Source of the DNA: Telluria mixta
Lineage (GTDB): Bacteria > Pseudomonadota > Gammaproteobacteria > Burkholderiales > Burkholderiaceae_D
Reading direction: 5' to 3'
Assembly: GCF_029223865.1 (NCBI RefSeq)
Contig: NZ_CP119520.1
Span: 2,976,001 to 3,040,000, forward strand
Length of the DNA: 64,000 bases
In this document: piece after piece, positions 57,630 to 64,000 of the stretch
Numbering within the stretch: the stretch's first letter is position 1
Layout: the number at the start of each line of letters is the position of its first letter
Program-made: the position numbers and the translations under genes
Notes under the pieces: model-generated
Told to the model about the DNA's origin: nothing
What the model saw: only the letters and a program-made list of their open reading frames with translations
Databases searched by the model: none

Positions 57630-57654
57630 GTAACGCTAAGTAACGTAGTGTAAC
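57630..57654. promoter_or_regulatory. Three phased GTAAC direct repeats, putative operator
   Basis: GTAAC occurs at 57630, 57640 and 57650, spaced exactly one helical turn (10 bases). Read on the YbjX strand this is GTTAC-N5-GTTAC-N5-GTTAC, similar in layout to the operators of OmpR-family regulators such as PmrA or QseB. It lies about 25 bases upstream of the small ORF and about 120 upstream of YbjX. Confidence 0.5.
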
Positions 57655-57704
57655 TAAAGAAATTCCGCCGGTAAATACACCTTGATAAGATTAATGTAGC
57701 GGTA

Positions 57705-57736
57705 ACACAGCCGCACGCGGAGGCGCGCGGCTGTGT
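57705..57736. terminator. 10-bp perfect hairpin after the GH1-RmlD gene
   Basis: ACACAGCCGC (57705-57714) and GCGGCTGTGT (57727-57736) are exact inverted copies around a 12-base loop, about 16 bases after the GH1-RmlD stop on the minus strand. No T-tract follows. Confidence 0.55.
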
Positions 57737-57751
57737 GTCATCCAGCGTGGA

Positions 57752-59995
57752 TCAGCTGGCGTAATGCGCGTCGTTCGCCCGTTGCGCGACCAGTTCGCGG
57801 TCGCGCAGGTAGCGGGCCAGCGCATCGTCGAACGACGGCAGCAGCAGGCCGCGTTCGCTGCTCATCGCGCTGTTGCGGGGACGGGCGGCGCGCAGGCCGA
57901 GTTCGACGGTGGTGCGCTCTTCCAGCCGGCTGGCGTCCACGCCGGCCGCCGCGCACGCCTGGCGCGCCAGGTCGGCCCAGCTCATCGCGGCGCCATTGGT
58001 CAGGTGCCAGAGGCCGCATTCGCGGTCGATCAGCAGGTCGAGGCAGGTATTCACCAGGTCCGGCACGTACGTCGGCGACACGACCTGGTCGGCCGCCGCG
58101 GCGAACGGCCGGCCCGCGTCGAGCGCGTCGAGGGCTTGCGTGACGAAATTGTGCTCGTCCCACGGACCGAAGAAGGCGCTCGTGCGGATGACGAGGGCCT
58201 GCGGGTCGGAATCGAGCACGCGCCGTTCCGCGTCCGCCTTGCTGCGGCCGTACACGCCCAGCGGCGAGGCCTTGTCGGATTCCACGTACGGGCGGTCGAG
58301 GGTACCGTCGAACACGAGGTCGCTGGAGAAGGTCATGAAACGCAGCGCGTGGCGGATGGCGGCCAGCGCCAGCACGGTCGGGCCGTGCGCGTTCTCGCGC
58401 ATGCAGCGGTCGATGTCGCCCTCGGCATCGTCCACGCGCACGTAGCCGCCCGCGTTGATGATGGCCCACGGCTTGAAGCGCACGATCGCCGCCTCGACGG
58501 AGGCCGGATCGGCGATGTCCATCTCCTGGCGCGTGAGCACGTGGTACGCGAGGTTGCGCCGCTCGCAGATGCGGGCGAAGGCGCGGCCCAGGGTGCCCGT
58601 CGCGCCCGTGATCAGGATCGGCTGCGGGAAGGTCGAGCGGAACGCGCCGCGCTCGGCGATGTCGGCGACAGCGGTGCGGGTGGCGACAGGCTTCGCGAGG
58701 AAGCGGCCCGGACGGCGCCACCAGCCCTGGCCCTGCAGCACGGGGTGCGAAAGCGGCCGGCCGCTGGCCAGTTCGCGCATCAGGTTCGCAACCGCGGTCG
58801 GACGCGGCTGCGGGCCGCGCACGTCGAACGGGCCCGGCTCGTAATAGCCGCGGCATTCGGTGACGAGGCAGTTCCAGTCGAACGAGCCGAGCAGCGCCCA
58901 CACGGTGACGGCGCGGATGTCGGCGCCGCCCTGCTGGACCTTCTTTGCGGCGTTCCAGATCTCCACGAGCCAGCGCAATTGATCTTCGCGGTTGGCGTCG
59001 ATGTGCGCCTCGGTGACGGCGACCGGCAGGCCGTAGCGGTCCCACGTTTCCTGCAGCAGCGGGCCGATGCCGGGCGTCGGCGTGGCCAGCACGCGCGGGC
59101 ATTCGATGTCGGCGTGCGGGACGCCGCGGTAATTGGTGCGGTGGCTTTCCGGATAGCGTTCGACGCGGTGGTCGAGCCAGCGCTCGCTCGTGATGTAGTA
59201 GTTGACGCCGATGATGTCCGGCGGGCAGGTATTGTCCTTGAACCACAGGAGCTCGTCGGCGCCGGCGCCGTTCTCGAGCAGATAGTCCCACAGCGCGTGG
59301 CCGGGGTCGATTTTCCCGCACAACATGTCCCACGCCAGCCAGCGGCGTTCGTTGAAGAAATTCGCGATCTCCGCCATCTCCGGCGTGCCGTAAGTGCGCG
59401 ACAGGTCGTCGGTCTGGACGAGCTTCGCGTTCGGGTTGACTTCGCGGATCGCGCGCATCGACAGCACGACGGCGCGGCACTGGTTGATGAGGGCGCGGAT
59501 GAAACCTTGTTCGCTCGTGTCGTGCGGATACCAGACCCCGTTGAGGCCGGAGAAGCGCGCGGTCGTGCACGGTTCGTTGACGGGCGTCCAGTACTCGACC
59601 CAGGGATAGCGGCGCGCGACGGCGCCGGCGTATTCCGCCAGTTTCTCGGCGAAGTCGGGGGACACGAGGCTCGTGTGGCGCGGGCCGCTGCCGTGGTGGA
59701 CGAGGCCGACGATGGGCGTCACGCCCAGTTGCTGCAGCACGGGCAGGCGTTCGTCGGACCACGACCAGTCGGCCGAGTCGATGCCGTCGGGAGCGGTGCG
59801 CTCCCACAGCACGGGGTAGCGGATGGCGCGGATGCCGAGCGAAGCGAACCGCTCCAGGTCCTGAAGCCGTTCGGCATGTCCGTTGCGTTCCATTTGGGAG
59901 AAGTACTGATCGCGTACGCGGTTGACGGTGCATTCGAGGCCGCCCCAGAGCTGGAGTGGCGAGCTTGCTGGCTGGATATGGTTGTTGAGATTCAT
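57752..59995 (-). CDS. Fused GH1-like glycosidase and RmlD-like reductase
   Basis: About 747 residues from the ATG at 59993-59995 (an in-frame TTG at 60019 is less likely; GCAGGA stands before this ATG). Residues 1-420 are a family 1 glycosidase barrel: TPVNEPCTTARF holds the acid/base Glu, and VAVTEAHID holds the likely nucleophile in place of the usual ITENG. Residues 450-745 are an NAD(P)-binding RmlD-like short-chain dehydrogenase with GATGTLGRAF and the YGRSK catalytic pair. RmlD reduces dTDP-4-keto sugars to rhamnose. The fusion would link sugar removal with dTDP-sugar reduction. Both active sites look intact. It is a single-gene unit. Confidence 0.85.
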   Translation of the reverse strand: MNLNNHIQPASSPLQLWGGLECTVNRVRDQYFSQMERNGHAERLQDLERFASLGIRAIRYPVLWERTAPDGIDSADWSWSDERLPVLQQLGVTPIVGLVHHGSGPRHTSLVSPDFAEKLAEYAGAVARRYPWVEYWTPVNEPCTTARFSGLNGVWYPHDTSEQGFIRALINQCRAVVLSMRAIREVNPNAKLVQTDDLSRTYGTPEMAEIANFFNERRWLAWDMLCGKIDPGHALWDYLLENGAGADELLWFKDNTCPPDIIGVNYYITSERWLDHRVERYPESHRTNYRGVPHADIECPRVLATPTPGIGPLLQETWDRYGLPVAVTEAHIDANREDQLRWLVEIWNAAKKVQQGGADIRAVTVWALLGSFDWNCLVTECRGYYEPGPFDVRGPQPRPTAVANLMRELASGRPLSHPVLQGQGWWRRPGRFLAKPVATRTAVADIAERGAFRSTFPQPILITGATGTLGRAFARICERRNLAYHVLTRQEMDIADPASVEAAIVRFKPWAIINAGGYVRVDDAEGDIDRCMRENAHGPTVLALAAIRHALRFMTFSSDLVFDGTLDRPYVESDKASPLGVYGRSKADAERRVLDSDPQALVIRTSAFFGPWDEHNFVTQALDALDAGRPFAAAADQVVSPTYVPDLVNTCLDLLIDRECGLWHLTNGAAMSWADLARQACAAAGVDASRLEERTTVELGLRAARPRNSAMSSERGLLLPSFDDALARYLRDRELVAQRANDAHYAS

Positions 59996-60184
59996 GTGCA
60001 TGTCCTGCTGTTGATCCAAGGTGTAAGCCTAGACGCCGATGCCGGCTTCTTGTGTGGGATGGCGAACATATAGGCTCGATTTAGGACAAGTCCTACGTAC
60101 TATCGGTCTTTGCTATAACGCCTGGACGTGTACGTCTTGACAGACCATGCGGGCGCCCACACGATGCAGGCAGGAGGACGCACG

Positions 60185-60421
60185 ATGTATATGGTCTACT
60201 GGACGATCGAAGAAGATGGGCGCCAGGCCCCGCACGCGCAGCCGTTCGACACGACCGCGATGGTCGAGGCAATGCGCTTCATGGAAGACCTGCGGCGGCG
60301 CCAGCGCGAAGGCGAGGGCGTGCGCTTCGTGACGATGTGCTCCGAGCACCCGGACGTGGTCGGGCATCCCGGGGTGGACGTGACGGGGCCGGCGTACAAC
60401 TGGAAGAAGAGAAGACGCTGA
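60185..60421 (+). CDS. Small hypothetical protein
   Basis: 78 residues from the ATG at 60185, chosen for a strong AGGAGG seven bases upstream; the frame is open to 60128. The sequence MYMVYWTIEEDGR... is acidic at first, then has a helical charged stretch (MRFMEDLRRRQREGEG) and a basic end (KKRRR). It has no signal, helix or known motif. The gene is transcribed away from the GH1-RmlD gene, 190 bp distant, in an AT-richer gap. Confidence 0.6.
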   Translation: MYMVYWTIEEDGRQAPHAQPFDTTAMVEAMRFMEDLRRRQREGEGVRFVTMCSEHPDVVGHPGVDVTGPAYNWKKRRR

Positions 60422-60529
60422 TTTCGACGGCCTGGCGTACGAATCGGGCGTTCCGTCGCAATGCCGTCGAGCCGGGCATCCCCTTTCGCTACAGTCCCGC
60501 TATCGAGGACATGACGAAAGGACGGCACG

Positions 60530-61624
60530 ATGCAGAGCGCACAACGACGACGCGCCACGGCCCTGTTGCTGGCGCTGCCGCTGCTGGGCGTGTTCAGGGG
60601 CGCGCAGGCGGCCGATGCCATTGCCGATGCGGCCGCGGGCTTCATGGCCGACCCGCGCGCCGCCGGCCTGTCGGTCGGCGTGATCCGGGCCGGGACGGCA
60701 TCCACCCACCACTACGGGCGCCCGCTTCCCGACGACCGCACGCTGTATCCGATTGCCTCGCTGACCAAGACCTTCACGGGCACGCTGCTCGCGCAGGCGC
60801 AACTCGACGGCAGGCTGGCGCTGGACGACGACATCCGCCGCCACCTCGACGGCGACTATCCGAACCTGGCGTTCGAAGGCCAGCCGATCCGCATCCATCA
60901 CCTGGTCAACCACGTGTCCGGCCTGCCGCGCCTGTTGCCGGACATGCCGGACGGCCCCGGCGATATCCCTTATCCCCAGCGCCTGCGCGCCTTTGTCGCC
61001 GGATCGACCCGCGCCGGTTTTTACGCGGCGCTGCACCGTGTCGAGTTGACCGCGCCGCCGGGGACGCGCTTCAGCTATTCGAACGCGGCGGCGCAACTGG
61101 CCGGCGACATCCTGGAGCGGATCTACGGGGCGCCGTTCGAGACGCTGGTACGCACGCGTATCGCCGCGCCGCTGGGCATGCCTGATACCTGCATCACGTT
61201 GACGGCCGGGCAGCGGGCGCGGCTGGCCACCGGCTACGAAGGGGGCGTGCCGCAACCGGATTTTCCGAACCAGATGCAGGCCGCCGGCGCGCTCAAGTCG
61301 ACCCTGGCGGACATGCTCGCCTATGCCCGCTGGCACCTGGCGGAACAGGATCCGGCCGCGCGGCTCGCCCACCAGCCGACAGACCGCGCCGACCGCTACA
61401 CGGCCGGCCTGAACTGGCAGATCCAGCGGCCGGGCGGGCGCCGCGTGCTGTTCCAGGACGGCACGCTGCCCGGTTACGCCAGCATGCTCGTCCTCTACCC
61501 GGACAACGGCATGGCCATCGTTGTGTTGTCGAACGAAATCGATGCCGGCACGGTGGGGCGCCTGCGCACGCTCGTCAACGGCATCGCCCAGGCGCTGGAT
61601 GCGGAGGCGCCGGCCGTGCCCTGA
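60530..61624 (+). CDS. Serine hydrolase (class C beta-lactamase family)
   Basis: The protein has 364 residues with a signal peptide ending in AQAADA. The SxxK motif is SLTK (Ser77, Lys80) and the YxN motif is YSN (183-185). FQDGTLPGYAS occupies the place of the third (KTG/HxG) motif. The family includes esterases, D-amino-peptidases and beta-lactamases; the motif in the third position is more like an esterase or peptidase than AmpC. It is exported to the periplasm and converges on the acyl-CoA synthetase gene one base away. Confidence 0.87.
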   Translation: MQSAQRRRATALLLALPLLGVFRGAQAADAIADAAAGFMADPRAAGLSVGVIRAGTASTHHYGRPLPDDRTLYPIASLTKTFTGTLLAQAQLDGRLALDDDIRRHLDGDYPNLAFEGQPIRIHHLVNHVSGLPRLLPDMPDGPGDIPYPQRLRAFVAGSTRAGFYAALHRVELTAPPGTRFSYSNAAAQLAGDILERIYGAPFETLVRTRIAAPLGMPDTCITLTAGQRARLATGYEGGVPQPDFPNQMQAAGALKSTLADMLAYARWHLAEQDPAARLAHQPTDRADRYTAGLNWQIQRPGGRRVLFQDGTLPGYASMLVLYPDNGMAIVVLSNEIDAGTVGRLRTLVNGIAQALDAEAPAVP

Positions 61625-61625
61625 T

Positions 61626-63137
61626 TCAAGCCATCCCTTTGAGGACGTGCTTGAGCACCTTGCCGTTCGCCGCCGCCGGCAGGGCATCCATCATGACGAT
61701 GCGCGCCGGCCGTTTATAGGGCGCGAGCCGCTCGGCGGCCCACGCGCGCAGCTCGGCTTCCGACGGCGTGCGGCGCGGATCCGGCTGCACGAAGGCGACG
61801 ACTTCCTCGTTGCCGTCGGCGACCAGGCGGCCCACGACGGCCGACTGCGTCACACCAGGGTGCGCGTTCAGCACGGTCTCCACTTCCAGCGGATAGACGT
61901 TGAAGCCGGACCGGATGATCAATTCCTTCGTGCGTCCGACGATGAACAGCGCGCCGTCCGGGTCCTGGCGCGCCATGTCGCCCGTGTTCAGCCAGCCGCC
62001 GGGACGCAGCCCCGCGGCGGTCGCTTCCGGATTGCGGTAATAGCCGCGCATCAGGTTCGGCCCGCGCACCCACAATTCTCCCGCCGCGCCGCCGGCGACG
62101 TCCCGCCCGTCCTTGTCGACGACGCGCACCTCGACGCCGGGAATCGGCAGGCCGACGGACGTGTCGGACCGCGGCGCGTCCAGGCGGGTCTGGCTGACCG
62201 TGGGCGCGGCTTCCGACAAGCCGTAGCCGTTGTGCAGCGGCACGCCCAGCAGGCGCTCGACGGACGCCTTCAACGCCGGATCGAGGGGCGAACCGCCGGC
62301 GTAGGCGAAGCGCAGGCGCGTGGGCAACGGTCCACTGTCGCCGACATGCTCCAGCAGCCGCGCATACATCGCGGGCACGCCCTGCACGATCGACAGGCCG
62401 TCGTCGCGGATGGCCGCGAGCATCCCTTCGGGCGTGAAGCGGGGCGTCAGGTGCAGGCAGGCGCCGGCGCTGAGCGTGCCCAGCATCACCGACGTCAGGC
62501 CGTACACGTGCGAGATGGGCAGCACGCCCCAGGCATTGTCGGCCGGCGTGAGACCGCGCAGCCCGCTGGACACGGCGGCCACGAACAGCAGGCTGCGGTG
62601 GCTCAGCATCACGCCTTTCGGCTTGCCCGTGGTGCCCGTCGTGTAGAGCAGGGCGGCGACGTCCGTATCCTGTTCGGGTGTGCAGTCGTCGTTCAGCGGA
62701 CCCACCATCAGGCCGTCGTCGAACGTGGCGCCCGCACGTGCCGCGTGCGCCTCCGCTTCCGGCGACACGGCCGCCGTGTACACCGCGAGGCGCGCGCTGG
62801 CGTGGTCCCGGATCGCGTCCAGCTCGGGCGCGGTCAGGCGCGGGTTGACGTTGACGATCCACGCTTTGAGGCCCGCCGCGGCGAAGATGAGCGCGATCTG
62901 GTCCGCGCAGTTTTCGCTGGCCAGCAGTACGCGGTCGCCGGGACGCACGCCTCGCGCGCGCAATTGGTCGGCGCGGCGGTCGACGAGGTTTGCCAAATCG
63001 CGGTACGTTAGCGTACGGCCGGCGTCGACGAGGGCGGGTGCGTCGGGTGTGCGCGCCGCCGCGTTGCGCAGGATGGAGTCGATGCGGGCGTCGATACGGG
63101 CGGGAAGCGAGGCCAGCAGGGAGTGAGTGTCAATCAT
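61626..63137 (-). CDS. AMP-forming acyl-CoA synthetase (class I adenylating enzyme)
   Basis: The protein has 503 residues. The P-loop LLYTTGTTGKPKGVMLSH, YGLSEAAP, GWLNTGDMARQDPDGALFIVGRTKELIIRSGFNVYP and the C-terminal catalytic Lys (NGKVLKH) are all in order. It activates a carboxylic acid with ATP and CoA. The acid is not readable from motifs. Because a formate-dehydrogenase-like gene starts 60 bp away on the other strand, an oxalate- or short-acid-CoA ligase is one possibility, at low confidence; a fatty acid is another. Confidence 0.9.
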   Translation of the reverse strand: MIDTHSLLASLPARIDARIDSILRNAAARTPDAPALVDAGRTLTYRDLANLVDRRADQLRARGVRPGDRVLLASENCADQIALIFAAAGLKAWIVNVNPRLTAPELDAIRDHASARLAVYTAAVSPEAEAHAARAGATFDDGLMVGPLNDDCTPEQDTDVAALLYTTGTTGKPKGVMLSHRSLLFVAAVSSGLRGLTPADNAWGVLPISHVYGLTSVMLGTLSAGACLHLTPRFTPEGMLAAIRDDGLSIVQGVPAMYARLLEHVGDSGPLPTRLRFAYAGGSPLDPALKASVERLLGVPLHNGYGLSEAAPTVSQTRLDAPRSDTSVGLPIPGVEVRVVDKDGRDVAGGAAGELWVRGPNLMRGYYRNPEATAAGLRPGGWLNTGDMARQDPDGALFIVGRTKELIIRSGFNVYPLEVETVLNAHPGVTQSAVVGRLVADGNEEVVAFVQPDPRRTPSEAELRAWAAERLAPYKRPARIVMMDALPAAANGKVLKHVLKGMA

Positions 63138-63197
63138 GGACGCCCTTGAGTTTCCAACAGTATATTATTCCAGAAATTCATCCGCACAGGAGGAGAC

Positions 63198-64000
63198 ATG
63201 GCAGAACCCATGGCACCCGCGGCCGGCAAGACGGTGATCCCGATTGCCGCCCAGGGCCCGAGCCGCCAGCGCAAGCGCGAGGCGCCGAAGGGCCGCCGCG
63301 TCGATCCGCAGGCGCTCGCCGACGTGCAGGCGGCGCTGGGTGAAGCGCCGCGCAGGCGCGACCTGCTGATCGAGCACCTGCACAAGATCCAGGACCGCTG
63401 GGGCGCGCTCTCCGCCGCGCACCTGGCCGCGCTGGCGCAGGAGCTGAAGCTGGCGCAGTCCGAGGTCTACGAGGTGGCGACCTTCTATCACCACTTCGAC
63501 GTGCTGCGCGACGGCGAGGCTGCGCCGCCGGCACTCACCGTGCGCGTGTGCGCGGGCCTGTCGTGCGAGCTGGCCGGCGCGCGCGACCTGCTGGACCGTT
63601 TGCCCGCGATCCTCGGCACCGGCGTGCGCGTGCTGGCCGCGCCGTGCATCGGCCGCTGCGACAAGGCGCCGGCGGCCCTCGTCGGCCAGCGGCCCGTCGC
63701 GCACGCGAGTGCCGAGTCGGTGCTGGCCGCCGTCAGCGCGCGGGCCATCACCGACGTGCACACGGGCCACCTCGACTACGACGCCTACCGCGAGGCCGGC
63801 GGCTACCAGCTGCTGCGCGCCTGCACGGAATGGCGCTTCGACCCCGAAAGCGTGATCGTGACCCTGATGGCGTCCGGCCTGCGCGGCCTGGGCGGCGCCG
63901 GCTTCCCGGTCGGGCGCAAGTGGCGCATCGTCAGGAACGAGCCGGGACCGCGCCTCATGGCCGTCAACATCGACGAAGGCGAACCGGGCACGTTCAAGGA
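63198..64000 (+). CDS. NuoE-NuoF fusion, NAD-linked flavoprotein (partial)
   Basis: The frame is open from an ATG with AGGAGG upstream to the right edge. Residues 20-160 are NuoE-like: [11 protein letters not shown], then CAGLSC and CIGRC supply the four ligands of a [2Fe-2S] cluster. From about residue 215 the sequence turns into Nuo[17 protein letters not shown] (FMN site) and [11 protein letters not shown]. Such fusions belong to NAD-dependent formate dehydrogenases or hydrogenases as often as to complex I. The rest of the gene and its partners lie outside the window. The start has a clear ribosome binding site. Confidence 0.88.
   Translation, partial: MAEPMAPAAGKTVIPIAAQGPSRQRKREAPKGRRVDPQALADVQAALGEAPRRRDLLIEHLHKIQDRWGALSAAHLAALAQELKLAQSEVYEVATFYHHFDVLRDGEAAPPALTVRVCAGLSCELAGARDLLDRLPAILGTGVRVLAAPCIGRCDKAPAALVGQRPVAHASAESVLAAVSARAITDVHTGHLDYDAYREAGGYQLLRACTEWRFDPESVIVTLMASGLRGLGGAGFPVGRKWRIVRNEPGPRLMAVNIDEGEPGTFK

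Overview
The window is GC-rich, densely coded DNA from a Gram-negative betaproteobacterium. The gene mix best fits Massilia or a close relative in the Oxalobacteraceae: a DUF4214/type I secretion locus, many GGDEF, CHASE and LOV signalling proteins, DnaE, MsbA/WaaF, and a formate-dehydrogenase-like NuoE-NuoF fusion. This assignment is inference from gene content; no rRNA or tRNA is present to confirm it. I see no insertion sequence, prophage or CRISPR array.

Layout. 1-9.5 kb: a truncated secreted protein, two tandem membrane diguanylate cyclases, a DJ-1/PfpI protein, and an operon of TonB-dependent receptor, YfiR-like protein and GGDEF-EAL protein. 9.7-19.4 kb: a glycine-zipper protein, a REP-like inverted repeat, a CYP152-type P450 behind a CHASE histidine kinase, a small cupredoxin, a LON-domain protein, an EF-hand protein, an RhlE-like helicase and a LOV blue-light sensor kinase. 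19.5-27.1 kb: a tightly packed surface-polysaccharide operon (Wzm, Wzt, FkbM methyltransferase, double glycosyltransferase, membrane protein). 27.2-41.8 kb: the most interesting locus. A four-gene operon (CHASE2 adenylate cyclase, TPR/beta-barrel protein, CRP-like regulator, acyltransferase) is divergent from a FecR-domain protein. Next come a large cysteine-free, S-layer-like DUF4214 protein, a complete type I secretion system, and a second, short DUF4214 protein. Three CRP-consensus sites lie in the three intergenic regions of this locus, and each is about 40 bp upstream of a plausible start site. 41.8-50 kb: TrhO, an acyltransferase, two outer-membrane proteins and DnaE. 50-57.7 kb: a chemoreceptor and a lipopolysaccharide cluster (GT2, WaaL-like ligase, MsbA, WaaF, VirK/YbjX). 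57.7-64 kb: a GH1-RmlD fusion, a small protein, a serine hydrolase, an acyl-CoA synthetase and the start of a NuoE-NuoF fusion.

How the genes may work together. The 27-42 kb region reads as a self-contained circuit. An envelope-sensing cyclase would make cAMP, the CRP-like protein encoded in the same operon would bind it, and the sites in front of FecR, the S-layer-like protein and its exporter would respond. This is inference from gene order, motifs and operator spacing; it has not been shown here. Surface building is a general theme of the window: an ABC-exported polysaccharide, LPS core/O-antigen ligation and a secreted surface layer. Sensing is the other theme, with c-di-GMP, cAMP, blue light, CHASE ligands and chemotaxis all represented.
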